A DNA stretch of 39,144 bases from an uncultured Rhodospirillales bacterium. Lineage in GTDB: Bacteria > Pseudomonadota > Alphaproteobacteria > Reyranellales > Reyranellaceae. A program made the position numbers and the translations under genes. The notes below the pieces were generated by a model. It was not told the DNA's origin. It saw only the letters and a list, made by a program, of their open reading frames with translations, and ran no database searches. The DNA lies in assembly GCA_945957125.1 (NCBI GenBank), contig CAMFJT010000021.1, positions 1 to 39,144 of the forward strand, read 5' to 3'. This document shows, one piece after another, positions 1 through 7,188 of the stretch. How positions within the stretch are numbered: position 1 is the stretch's first letter; every line of letters begins with the position of its first letter.

Positions 1-10
1 TGCAGACCTC

Positions 11-1531
11 CTACAGCTTGGTTCGAAGCTCGGTCTTGAGGATCTTGCCGTAGTTGTTCTTCGGCAGCGCGTCGATGAAGCGGTAGTCCTTCGGCCGCTT
101 GAAGCGGGCGATGTTGTCGAGGCAGAGCCGGTCGAGCTCGGCCGGCGTCACCTTGCTGCCGGGCCGCGACACGACGAAGGCGACCACCTCCTCGCCCCAT
201 TCGGGATGGGGGCGGCCGACGACCGAGCATTCGGCGACGGCGGGGTGGAGGTTGAGCACGTCCTCGATCTCGCGTGGATAGATGTTGGAACCGCCCGAGA
301 TGATCATGTCCTTCGAACGGTCCTTCAGGGTCAGGAAGCCGTCCTCGTCGAAGGCGCCGACGTCGCCGGTCCACAGCCAGCCGTCGCGCAGCGACTTCGC
401 CGTCGCTTCCGGGTTGTTCCAGTAGCCCGACATCACCGTGTCGCCCTTGACCACGATCTCGCCGACCTCGCCCACCGGCACCTTGCGCCCCTGTTCATCG
501 ACCACGCGGACCTCGACGCAGGTATCGGCGAGGCCGGCCGAGGCCAGGCGCGCTTCCCAGCGTGGATGCTGGCGCGCGGCGTGCATCTCGCGCGAGAGGT
601 GGGTGATGGTCATCGGGCTCTCGCCCTGGCCGTAGAGCTGGCAGAGCACGCTGCCCAGCCTATCGAGCGCGCGCTTGAGGTCGCTGACATACATCGGCGC
701 GCCGCCATAGGAGATCAGCCGCAGCGCGCCCGGCTTCAGGTCGGCCGCGCTGGCATGCTCGATCAGCCGCTTCACCATGGTCGGGGCGAGGAAGATGCTG
801 CAGTCGGGCCAGCGGTTCATCAGCCCGACCGTCTCCGCCACGTCGTAATGGCCGCTTTCGGGGAAAACCTGGGTGACGCCACGCGCCACCATCGGGAAGT
901 TCCACAGCCCCGATCCGTGGCTGATCGGGGCGGCATGAACCATCGAGGCGCCAGCCGGCGGACGGTCGACGTCGGCGTAGTAGTTCAGCGTCATGGCCAG
1001 CAGGTTGCGATGGCTGAGCATCGCCCCCTTCGGTCGACCGGTCGTCCCCGAGGTATAGAACAGCCACGCCGTGTCGGTCGGCTCGCAGTCAGCGATCGTG
1101 CTGGGATCGCCGACGGCCATGAAGCCGTAGGCGCGCGTCGTCACGTCGACGATCTCCTTCAACGCCGGCGCCTCCTTCGCGGCCTCGGCGATGGTCGCCG
1201 CCAGGTCCGGCGTCACGAAGCAGAGCCTGGCGCCGGAATTCTCCAGGATGAAGGCGAACTCCCGGGCATGCAGCTTGGCGTTCATCGGCACGGCACAGAG
1301 GCCGGCATGCCAGATCGCGTACATCACCTCGATCGATTCGACGCAGTTCGTCATGGCGAAGGCCACGCGGTCACCCCGTGTCAAGCCGAAGCGCACTGTG
1401 AGATGCGTGCTCATGACCGAGACCCTGCGCCACAGGTCGCGATAGCCGAGATGGACGGTGTCGCCACGCGCCAGCGCGGCGATGTCGCGGAATTCCTGGG
1501 CCGCTCCCAGCAGCAGATGGGCGATGTTCAT
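11..1531 (-). CDS. AMP-dependent acyl-CoA synthetase/ligase
   Basis: A 506-residue class I adenylate-forming enzyme, expected to activate a carboxylic acid to acyl-AMP and then to acyl-CoA in the cytoplasm. The P-loop YTSGTTGRPKG lies at residues 159-169, followed by an LYGQGES-type A5 region, the YWNNPEATAKSLRDGW and TGDVG motifs, KDMIISGGSNIYP, and a C-terminal LPKNNYGKILK that carries the catalytic lysine. Length is normal for the family and the protein looks intact. The ATG at 1531 lies 47 bases from the divergently transcribed FAD oxidoreductase, so the two probably share a promoter region. The natural acid is unknown: fatty, aromatic and other small acids are all possible. Family assignment is firm; substrate is not. 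Confidence 0.93.
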   Translation of the reverse strand: MNIAHLLLGAAQEFRDIAALARGDTVHLGYRDLWRRVSVMSTHLTVRFGLTRGDRVAFAMTNCVESIEVMYAIWHAGLCAVPMNAKLHAREFAFILENSGARLCFVTPDLAATIAEAAKEAPALKEIVDVTTRAYGFMAVGDPSTIADCEPTDTAWLFYTSGTTGRPKGAMLSHRNLLAMTLNYYADVDRPPAGASMVHAAPISHGSGLWNFPMVARGVTQVFPESGHYDVAETVGLMNRWPDCSIFLAPTMVKRLIEHASAADLKPGALRLISYGGAPMYVSDLKRALDRLGSVLCQLYGQGESPMTITHLSREMHAARQHPRWEARLASAGLADTCVEVRVVDEQGRKVPVGEVGEIVVKGDTVMSGYWNNPEATAKSLRDGWLWTGDVGAFDEDGFLTLKDRSKDMIISGGSNIYPREIEDVLNLHPAVAECSVVGRPHPEWGEEVVAFVVSRPGSKVTPAELDRLCLDNIARFKRPKDYRFIDALPKNNYGKILKTELRTKL

Positions 1532-1578
1532 GGCGCCTAACTATTGCAGCCGGGCGAGCGAGCTTGCAATGTGAGGCC

Positions 1579-2715
1579 ATGCAGGAATTCGACTTCGCCA
1601 TCGTGGGCGCGGGCATTGCCGGCGTTTCCGCAGCCTATCATCTCGCGCCTTCGGCCAGCACGATCGTCCTCGAGCGGGAGCACGTCGCGGCCTACCACAC
1701 CACCGGCCGCTCGGCCGCGCTCCATTCGGAGACCTACGGAAGCGCCGAAATCCGCGCCATCACCGTGGCTTCCGGACGCTTCTACCGCCAGCCGCCGCCG
1801 GGCTTTACCGATCATCCGCTGCTCACGCCGCGCGGCGCACTGATTGCGGGCCGTGCCGACCAGGAGACGGAGCTGAAGCAGGCCGCCGCCGACTATGCGC
1901 GGCTCGTGCCGAGCGTGCGCTGGCTCGATCCTGGCGAGACCCTGCGCCTGCAGCCCCTATTCAAGCCCGAGGCCGTGCAGGGCGGTGCGATCTTCGAGCC
2001 CGAGGCCGACGACATGGACGTGGCGGCCATCCATGGCGGGTTCCTGCGCGGCGCGCGCGCGGCGGGCGCCGTGCTGCGCCTCAATTCCGAAGTGATGTTG
2101 CTCGCACGGAAGGACGGCCGTTGGCACATCGCGTTGCGCGACGGCGAGACGATCGCGGCAACGACCCTGGTCAATGCGGCCGGCGCATGGGCCGACGTCG
2201 TCGGCGGCCTGGCCGGCGCAAGGGCCGTCGGCCTCGTCCCCAAGCGCCGGACGGCCTTCACCTTCGAATCGCCACCGGGCCTGGAGCTCGCTCGCCTGCC
2301 GATGGCGATCGACTTCGATGAGAGCTTCTATTTCAAGCCGGAGGTCGGCCAGTTCCTCGCCTCGCCGGCGGACGAGACGCCCTCCCCGCCCTGCGATGCG
2401 CAGCCCGAGGAAATCGACATCGCCATCGCCGTCGAGCGCATCGAGGCGGCGACGACGCTGCGCGTGCCGCGCATCAAGAACAAATGGGCCGGCTTGCGCA
2501 GCTTCGTGGCCGATAAGAACCTCGTGGTCGGCTACGACCCTGCGGTCGAGGGCTTCTTCTGGCTCGCCGGGCAGGGCGGATACGGCATCCAGACCGGCGC
2601 GGCGGCCGGCCGGCTGGCCTCGAGCCTTGCGCTCGGCAAAGGGCTGCCGAGCGATATCGTTTCACTCGGAGTGACGGAACGGGCACTCGCTCCCGGTCGC
2701 TTCACGCAGGGGTGA
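1579..2715 (+). CDS. FAD-dependent oxidoreductase (DAO family)
   Basis: A 378-residue flavoprotein of the D-amino acid oxidase/glycine oxidase fold, probably oxidising an amino or imino acid. The N-terminal dinucleotide-binding motif GAGIAGVSAAYHL follows an initial beta strand (FDFAIVG), with an acidic ERE at the end of the second strand. The C-terminal LAGQGGYGIQTG segment is the usual second FAD-contacting region. The reading frame is open back to a TTG at 1564, but the ATG at 1579 places the flavin motif at residues 9-14, as in homologues, and is preferred. It diverges from the AMP ligase and lies 88 bases upstream of the first bufferin-type gene. No functional link to either neighbour is visible. 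Substrate unknown. Confidence 0.9.
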   Translation: MQEFDFAIVGAGIAGVSAAYHLAPSASTIVLEREHVAAYHTTGRSAALHSETYGSAEIRAITVASGRFYRQPPPGFTDHPLLTPRGALIAGRADQETELKQAAADYARLVPSVRWLDPGETLRLQPLFKPEAVQGGAIFEPEADDMDVAAIHGGFLRGARAAGAVLRLNSEVMLLARKDGRWHIALRDGETIAATTLVNAAGAWADVVGGLAGARAVGLVPKRRTAFTFESPPGLELARLPMAIDFDESFYFKPEVGQFLASPADETPSPPCDAQPEEIDIAIAVERIEAATTLRVPRIKNKWAGLRSFVADKNLVVGYDPAVEGFFWLAGQGGYGIQTGAAAGRLASSLALGKGLPSDIVSLGVTERALAPGRFTQG

Positions 2716-2803
2716 TCGCGCGATCACTCGACTTGCATCGCCCGTGGCTTTCGGTTTGCCGCGTCGCGGGGCATGTTGGCATCATCCGCTCACAGGAGTC
2801 GAC

Positions 2804-3037
2804 ATGGGCAAGTTCACTCTCCTCGCTGCGTCCGCCGCAGCCTTGTTCGCCGCCGCCGCGACGACGGCCGTGCGCGCGGAGGAGTCGGTGAAATGCGGCG
2901 GCGTCAACTCCTGCAAGGGCACGGGTTCGTGCAAGACCTCCCTGTCTTCCTGCAAGGGAAAGAATTCCTGCAAGGGCCTGGGCTGGATCACGACCAGCGC
3001 CAAGGACTGCGCCGCGAAGGGCGGGAAGGTCCTTTGA
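2804..3037 (+). CDS. Bufferin-type metallophore precursor 1 (BufA-like, type alpha)
   Basis: A 77-residue secreted Cys-rich peptide. Residues 1-25 form a Sec signal peptide with a hydrophobic Ala-rich core and a cleavage site after VRA. The mature part begins EESVKC and has six cysteines spaced C-x5-C-x5-C-x6-C-x5-C-x12-C, built from repeated CKG units, and ends in GGKVL. The ATG at 2804 follows an AGGAG at 2794-2798. Placement with a DUF692 enzyme and a DUF2063 protein is the genomic signature of bufferins, ribosomally made peptides whose cysteines are modified in the cytoplasm before export, after which they sequester copper. Function is inferred from context and composition. Its last cysteine spacing is one residue shorter than in the four sister copies. 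Confidence 0.85.
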   Translation: MGKFTLLAASAAALFAAAATTAVRAEESVKCGGVNSCKGTGSCKTSLSSCKGKNSCKGLGWITTSAKDCAAKGGKVL

Positions 3038-3042
3038 CCTGA

Positions 3043-3083
3043 CGCAGGCCGCACCAGGCCTCACGGTTCGGTGACGGCCTGCG
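3043..3083 (+). terminator. Hairpin after precursor 1
   Basis: CGCAGGCCG (3043-3051) pairs perfectly with CGGCCTGCG (3075-3083), and TCAC/GTGA (3061-3064, 3071-3074) forms an inner stem. It starts six bases after the stop of precursor 1. There is no clear T-tract, so it may be an mRNA-stabilising or attenuating hairpin rather than a full terminator. Confidence 0.45.
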
Positions 3084-3192
3084 GAATCGCGACACGTCGG
3101 TGTGACGCCTCCTTCGCTCGACACGGCAGTAGATTGCTCCGCGTCACGTTCATCGAACGATGCGTGCGCAACTTTCCGAAGGAGCGATCGAG

Positions 3193-3429
3193 ATGAAGAA
3201 GTCCTACGTCATCGCCGCGGCATCCGTGTTCGCCGCCGGCGCGCTGGCCACCGCCGCCCACGCCCAGGGCACCAACAAGTGCTACGGCATCAACGCGTGC
3301 AAGGGCCAGAGCGCCTGCAGCAGCTACAAGACGTCCTGCAAGGGCAAGAATGCCTGCAAGGGACAGGGCATGGTCGTCACCGGCACGCAGCTCGAGTGCA
3401 GCGCCCTCGGCGGCAGCCCGACCAACTGA
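3193..3429 (+). CDS. Bufferin-type metallophore precursor 2 (BufA-like, type beta)
   Basis: A 78-residue secreted Cys-rich peptide and the second of four tandem paralogues. The signal peptide covers residues 1-24 (MKKSYVIAA, then an Ala-rich core, then AHA before Gln). The mature chain starts QGTNKCYGINACKG and has the spacing C-x5-C-x5-C-x6-C-x5-C-x13-C with CKGQ and CKGK units. KCYG at the first cysteine and a GMVVTGTQLEC tail mark a beta subtype shared only with precursor 4. The ATG at 3193 is preceded by an AAGGAG at 3179-3184. As with the other copies, the expected role is a periplasmic metal-binding peptide modified by the downstream BufB/BufC; this rests on family context. Confidence 0.85.
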   Translation: MKKSYVIAAASVFAAGALATAAHAQGTNKCYGINACKGQSACSSYKTSCKGKNACKGQGMVVTGTQLECSALGGSPTN

Positions 3430-3468
3430 TCGCCGCGCCGCCGGCGGCGTATTGCCGTGGGCGCGCTG

Positions 3469-3508
3469 AAAGGGCGCCATCCCTCCCCGTCAATGGCGCC
3501 CTTTCTTT
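3469..3508 (+). terminator. Rho-independent terminator after precursor 2
   Basis: A perfect 12-bp stem, AAAGGGCGCCAT (3469-3480) with ATGGCGCCCTTT (3493-3504), has a 12-base loop and is followed by CTTT. It is the most convincing intrinsic terminator in the cluster and suggests that precursors 1-2 form a transcript that can end before precursor 3. Confidence 0.75.
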
Positions 3509-3678
3509 CGCCGGCCGTACGGCTGGCTCGGGCCGCGGATCAACGGGCAGCGATCACGCCTGAGTCAACTTAGTTTGACGCGCGCCGAACATCCCTGGGC
3601 AGCCCGTCGCCGTAGACCGGATGCAGGGTCGATCCTGCCGCACCGGTTTCCGATGCGAAGCATGCCAGGGAGCAGACA

Positions 3679-3912
3679 ATGACCAAGCGCACGATCATCG
3701 CGACCGCCGTTTCCATCTTCGCGGCCGGCGGCCTCGTGACGGCCGCCCATGCGGAGGGCGTGAAATGCAGCGGCACCAACGCCTGCAAGGGACAGAGTGC
3801 GTGCAAGAGCGGCAGCAGCGCCTGCAAGGGGCAGAATGCGTGCAAGGGGCAAGGCTGGTCCGAGGCGACGAACGCCGCCGACTGCACGACGAAGGGCGGC
3901 AAGGTCCTGTAA
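3679..3912 (+). CDS. Bufferin-type metallophore precursor 3 (BufA-like, type alpha)
   Basis: A 77-residue secreted peptide of the same family. The signal peptide is residues 1-25 (MTKRTIIATAV start, AHA before Glu). The mature part begins EGVKCSGTNACKGQ, has six cysteines spaced 5-5-6-5-13, and ends with the TTKGGKVL tail that it shares with precursor 1. It is also the closest relative in the window of the unlinked fifth precursor at 30427. An AGGGAG element at 3668-3673 precedes the ATG. The order alpha-beta-alpha-beta along the DNA suggests that a two-gene unit was duplicated. Function as a modified copper-binding bufferin is inferred from the family and the adjacent bufB/bufC pair. Confidence 0.85.
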   Translation: MTKRTIIATAVSIFAAGGLVTAAHAEGVKCSGTNACKGQSACKSGSSACKGQNACKGQGWSEATNAADCTTKGGKVL

Positions 3913-3931
3913 CGAGACAATCGGCGCGGCG

Positions 3932-3957
3932 CCGGGCATTTCGAGCGAAATGCCCGG
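3932..3957 (+). terminator. Hairpin terminator after precursor 3
   Basis: CCGGGCATTTCG (3932-3943) and CGAAATGCCCGG (3946-3957) form a perfect 12-bp stem around a two-base AG, so in practice the loop is CGAGCG. TTCCGT follows, only a weak T-tract. It starts 19 bases after the stop codon of precursor 3. Confidence 0.6.
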
Positions 3958-4038
3958 TTCCGTCCGCCCGTTGAACAATCCAGTGACGCCAGCCATAGTT
4001 TTTCGTTCTTGGAAGCACGATCAGGGGAGCATGATTCC

Positions 4039-4278
4039 ATGGACAGGAAAGTCATCGTCAGCGCAGCCGCCGCGCTGTTCGCCGCCGGCACTCTCGTTCC
4101 CGCGGCCCATGCCCAGTCGACGAACAAATGCTACGGGGTCAATTCCTGCAAGGGGCAAGGCGCGTGCGCGAGCTATCGCACGTCCTGCAAGGGCAAGAAC
4201 GCCTGCAAGGGCCAGGGCATGACCATCACCGGCACGACGCTCGAATGCACGGCCAGGGGCGGCGCGCCGACGCCTTGA
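4039..4278 (+). CDS. Bufferin-type metallophore precursor 4 (BufA-like, type beta)
   Basis: A 79-residue secreted Cys-rich peptide, paralogous to precursor 2: it shares the TNKCYG start of the mature part, the ASYRTSCKGKNACKGQG core and a GTTLEC tail. The signal peptide ends AHA before Gln at about residue 26. Six cysteines are spaced 5-5-6-5-13. The frame is open upstream to 4009, but the ATG at 4039 gives the proper signal peptide and has an AGGGGAG at 4022-4028. It is the last precursor before bufB, separated by 84 bases that contain a short GC-rich hairpin (GCCGGC-TGCC-GCCGGC). Its role as BufB substrate is inferred from adjacency. Confidence 0.85.
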   Translation: MDRKVIVSAAAALFAAGTLVPAAHAQSTNKCYGVNSCKGQGACASYRTSCKGKNACKGQGMTITGTTLECTARGGAPTP

Positions 4279-4362
4279 TGCCGGCTGCCGCCGGCCATCG
4301 ATCGACCGCCGCCTGCGGCTTCGACCGCGGCGCCCGTCTTCGCTCGGGAGTATAGTGCGGCC

Positions 4363-5208
4363 ATGAACGACATCGGTTTCGGCCTCGGCCTGCGCCATGA
4401 GCACTATGAGGAGATCGTCGAGACTCCCGGCAAGGTGTCGTGGTTCGAGGCGCTGAGCGAGAACTACATGGTCGAGGGCGGCATGCCGCTGCACTGGCTC
4501 GACCGCTTCCGCCGCGACTACCCGATCGCGCTGCACGGCGTATCGATGTCGATCGGCTCGATCGACCCGCTCGACCAGGACTATCTCCGCGACCTGAAGC
4601 GGCTGATCGAGCGGGTGCAGCCGCTATGGGTTTCCGACCATCTCTGCTTCACCGGCCTGCGCGGCATCAACCTGCACGACCTGTTGCCGCTGCCCTACAC
4701 CGAGGAGGCGCTCGACCACGTCGCCGAACGCGTGATGCGCGTGCAGGACCATCTCGGCCGCCGGCTGGTGCTGGAGAACGTGTCGAGCTACGTCACCTAC
4801 GCGGCGTCCGAGCTCACCGAATGGGAGTTCATCGCCGCCCTCGCGCAGCGTGCCGATTGCGAGGTGCTGCTCGACGTCAACAATGTCTTCGTCAGCGCCT
4901 TCAATCACGAGTTCGATCCGAAGGATTTTCTCCGTGGCATCCCGCGCGAGCGCGTGCGGCAGTTCCATCTCGCCGGCCACACCAACAACGGCAGCCACAT
5001 CGTCGACACGCACGATCATCCGATCGTGGCCGGCGTGTGGGAACTCTACGCCGAGGCGGTACGCCTCTTCCCGGGGGTGCCGACCATGATCGAGCGTGAT
5101 GCCAACATTCCTCCCTATGCCGAGCTGCTGGCCGAGCTCGACGTCGCACGCGGCATCGCGGCCGAAGCGACGCGGCAGGCGGTCGAGCCACGCGCGGCGG
5201 CGGAATGA
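4363..5208 (+). CDS. bufB: DUF692 multinuclear iron enzyme (MNIO), bufferin maturase BufB
   Basis: A 281-residue DUF692/UPF0276 TIM-barrel protein. Members such as MbnB and BufB bind two or three iron ions and oxidise cysteines of a ribosomal peptide, giving thiooxazole or oxazolone-type products. The expected metal ligands are all visible: H58 (LHGVSMS), H93 (SDHLCF), E138 (ENVSSY), D171 with N174 (DVNNVF), H202 (QFHLAGH), D215 and H217 (DTHDH) and E244 (MIERD). GLGLRHEHYEEI at the N-terminus is typical of the family. It lies directly after four candidate substrates and overlaps bufC by four bases (ATGA), so the two are translationally coupled. The family is certain; the exact cysteine chemistry here is inferred. 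Confidence 0.93.
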   Translation: MNDIGFGLGLRHEHYEEIVETPGKVSWFEALSENYMVEGGMPLHWLDRFRRDYPIALHGVSMSIGSIDPLDQDYLRDLKRLIERVQPLWVSDHLCFTGLRGINLHDLLPLPYTEEALDHVAERVMRVQDHLGRRLVLENVSSYVTYAASELTEWEFIAALAQRADCEVLLDVNNVFVSAFNHEFDPKDFLRGIPRERVRQFHLAGHTNNGSHIVDTHDHPIVAGVWELYAEAVRLFPGVPTMIERDANIPPYAELLAELDVARGIAAEATRQAVEPRAAAE

Positions 5209-6002
5209 GCGGCGCGAACACCGGCTCGCTGGCCGACCTTCAGCGCGCCTTCCAGGACTATGTGCTGCAGAGCGGCGATGGCTTCACCGGTGCGGTGCGC
5301 GACACCACCAAGGCCGACCGGACGACCCTGCTCGACGTCTATCGCGACGGCTATGCACTGCGCCTGATCGAGGTGCTGACCATCGACTATCCCGGCGTGC
5401 TGGCGATGGCCGGCGCGGCCGATTTCGACCACATGGCGCGTGCCTATATCGCGGCGCATCCCTCGCGCCATCCCAACGCGCGCTGGGTCGGAAGGCATCT
5501 CGCCGAGTTCCTCGCCTCGACCCCGCCCTACGATGGATCGCCCGCCGCCGTCGAGATGGCTCGGTTCGAATGGGCCCTGGGCGAGGCGTTCGACAGTCCC
5601 GACCGGGAGCCGGTCGGGGCCGACGCCATCATGTCAGTCCCGCCCGAGGCATGGGAGACGATCTCCTTTGCTCCCCTGCCCTCGCTCCGCCGCCTGGCGT
5701 TCGCCTTCGACGTGCCGACGAGCTGGCAACGGCGCGAGGAAGTCGAGCCCGGCGCGCTCGAGGTCGCCGCGCTGGCCGAGCCGGTCGAATGGGTGATCTG
5801 GCGACCCGAGCTGATGACCAACTTCCGCTCGCTCGAAGCGGACGAAGCGGCGATGCTCGAGGCCTTGATCGCAGGCCGGCCTTTCCCGGCGCTGTGCGAG
5901 GCGCTGCTCGAGCATGTCGAGGAAGACCAGGCCCCCGCCCGCGCCGCCGGCCTGCTGCGCTCCTGGGTCGAGGAAGGGATGATCGGCGCCTTCAGCCATT
6001 GA
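5205..6002 (+). CDS. bufC: DUF2063 family partner protein BufC
   Basis: A 265-residue protein with the DUF2063 N-terminal domain (about residues 9-100, including LQRAFQDYVL, VYRDGYALRLIEVL and DYPGVLAMAG) and a C-terminal domain typical of the BufC/HvfC partners of MNIO enzymes. Such partners are thought to present the precursor leader to the DUF692 enzyme. Its start overlaps the bufB stop (ATGA at 5205-5208), the tight coupling expected of a complex. No signal peptide is present, which fits cytoplasmic action before export of the precursors. No DoxX-like membrane protein, often found in bufferin operons, follows: the next gene is a tRNA only 47 bases downstream. Confidence 0.9.
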   Translation: MSGANTGSLADLQRAFQDYVLQSGDGFTGAVRDTTKADRTTLLDVYRDGYALRLIEVLTIDYPGVLAMAGAADFDHMARAYIAAHPSRHPNARWVGRHLAEFLASTPPYDGSPAAVEMARFEWALGEAFDSPDREPVGADAIMSVPPEAWETISFAPLPSLRRLAFAFDVPTSWQRREEVEPGALEVAALAEPVEWVIWRPELMTNFRSLEADEAAMLEALIAGRPFPALCEALLEHVEEDQAPARAAGLLRSWVEEGMIGAFSH

Positions 6003-6049
6003 GCGCTGCTTGCCCCTGTCCGGACGGACCCGCTATAGAAGCGCGATCT

Positions 6050-6359
6050 GCGGACGTGGCGGAACCGGTAGACGCAACGGACTTAGACAGACGGTTTGAG
6101 TGCTCGGCGGGAAACCGGCGATGCAGAACTGCTCAAAGTCGGGGAAACCTTCAACGGCAATCCCGAGCCAAGCCCGGCAACGGGAAGGTGTAGAGACTAG
6201 ACGGGCAGCACCTACAGCGAACGCCAGGGTGAAGGGATAGTCCAGACCACGAACGACCAACCTGCCGAACGGCTCGATGGTGCGGCGGCGAAAGCCGAAG
6301 TGGTATGAAAATCCGTAGAGGGCAACCTCGTGAGGGTTCGAGTCCCTCCGTCCGCACCA
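6050..6359 (+). tRNA. tRNA-Leu(UAA), split by a group I intron
   Basis: The exons are 6050-6084 and 6308-6359, with CCA encoded at 6357-6359. Joined, they fold as a class II tRNA. The acceptor stem GCGGACG/CGTCCGC has seven pairs. The anticodon stem ACGGA/TCCGT closes the loop CTTAAAA, with anticodon TAA. A long variable arm (GAGG-GCAA-CCTC) and a T-arm (GAGGG TTCGAGT CCCTC) follow. The anticodon itself is interrupted after its first base (U34). Without removing the intron the gene would not yield a tRNA. A.s seen from the sequence, every stem pairs perfectly, so the mature tRNA should be functional. Confidence 0.95.
6085..6307 (+). ncRNA. Group I self-splicing intron in tRNA-Leu anticodon
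   Basis: A 223-nt intron without an open reading frame. Core group I signatures appear in order: a P/Q-type segment AATCCCGAGCCAAGCCC (6159-6174 region), R as AGAGACTAGACGG (6192-6204) and S as ATAGTCC (6237-6243). The last intron base is G (6307), the expected terminal guanosine. The 5' exon end ACUU (6081-6084) can pair with GAGU (6098-6101), which puts the conserved U-G wobble at the 5' splice site. Small size and position between U34 and A35 match the IC3-type tRNA-Leu(UAA) introns known from cyanobacteria and plastids. Confidence 0.93.
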
Positions 6360-6373
6360 TGACTCTCGAAGAT

Positions 6374-7078
6374 CTACCGCGATGGGGTGTTGCCATTGGC
6401 GCGTCGCCTGGGCTGGCCGCGACTCGCGCCCGTGGGCATGATGCCAAGCGAGGCATTCGAGCGATGCATCTTCGTCGTCGACGCTACCGCTTTCTTGTCC
6501 TGCCTGGCCAGCGCCTCGATGATCTCCTCATGCTCGCGGATCGTGCGGATGCGCGACTCGGGTAGCGTCAGCTTGCCGGCGATATAGACGTCGTTCATCG
6601 TCCACAGTCGCTCGACCTCCCGCAGGATGAGCTTGTAGTGCGAGAGACCGAACAGCTTCATGTGGAACTGGCGGTTGATCGCGATCATCTCGGCCCAGTC
6701 GGCGCGCGGCGCGAGCGCCGCCATCTGGCGGTTCAGGGAGCGCAGCTCGGTGACCTCGTCTTTGGTCGGCCAGTCCATCGACTTGATCAGCTCGCTCTCC
6801 AGCAGATCGAGCATGCAATGGAGCTGATAGAGCTCCTCCGGCATGCGCTTGGCGACGAAGTATCCTCGGTTCAGGTGATGGTCCAGAAGGCCTTGGTCGG
6901 CGAGGATCGTCAGGGCCTCGCGCAACGGCACGCGACTCACCCCGAAGTCCTCGGCGACTTCCTCTTGCCGAATTTGTTCTCCCGGCAGAAGCAACCCGCG
7001 GGCGATCCGTGCCCTGAGCTCACGTTGGAGGCGCTCGACCGCGCCCTTGGTTTCGACGTCCTGCTTACGCGCTTTCAT
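6374..7078 (-). CDS. GntR family transcriptional regulator (FCD type)
   Basis: A 234-residue regulator. An N-terminal winged helix-turn-helix (about residues 14-78; RIARGLLLPGEQIRQEEVAEDFGVSR and PLREALTILADQGLL motifs) is followed by an all-helical FCD-type ligand domain (about 90-215) with conserved acidic and histidine positions, including FHMKLFGLSHY and REHEEIIEALARQD. The ATG at 7078 begins MKARKQDVETKG; the longer upstream open frame lacks family similarity and is rejected. FadR-class regulators usually repress catabolic operons and are released by a small carboxylic acid. It is followed only by the tRNA-Leu gene and sits at the edge of the aromatic catabolic region, whose genes are its likely targets. 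Confidence 0.92.
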   Translation of the reverse strand: MKARKQDVETKGAVERLQRELRARIARGLLLPGEQIRQEEVAEDFGVSRVPLREALTILADQGLLDHHLNRGYFVAKRMPEELYQLHCMLDLLESELIKSMDWPTKDEVTELRSLNRQMAALAPRADWAEMIAINRQFHMKLFGLSHYKLILREVERLWTMNDVYIAGKLTLPESRIRTIREHEEIIEALARQDKKAVASTTKMHRSNASLGIMPTGASRGQPRRRANGNTPSR

Positions 7079-7188
7079 GACCACGGCCGCCTCGACCGGC
7101 CGCCGGCAGTATGCACCAAGGGTCGGCGAATCGTAACCTCCGCCCGGACCGATGCGGCCATGCCGGCGACGAGCCCGAGCGCGCCGGT

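Noticed and set aside
2716..2803. ECF sigma factor-type promoter before the first bufferin gene (as SigF in Caulobacter)
   Set aside because: No -35/-10 pair shared by all precursor promoters could be seen by eye, and no sigma factor gene is near.
4031..4041. ATG at 4031 as alternative start before precursor 4
   Set aside because: It is in a different frame; the ATG at 4039 gives the correct signal peptide and has a suitable ribosome binding site.
3280..4220. Recurrent TGCAAGGGC-type words that resemble a DNA repeat or CRISPR-like array
   Set aside because: They encode the repeated Cys-Lys-Gly units within the precursor proteins; spacing is set by codons and there are no equal-length spacers.
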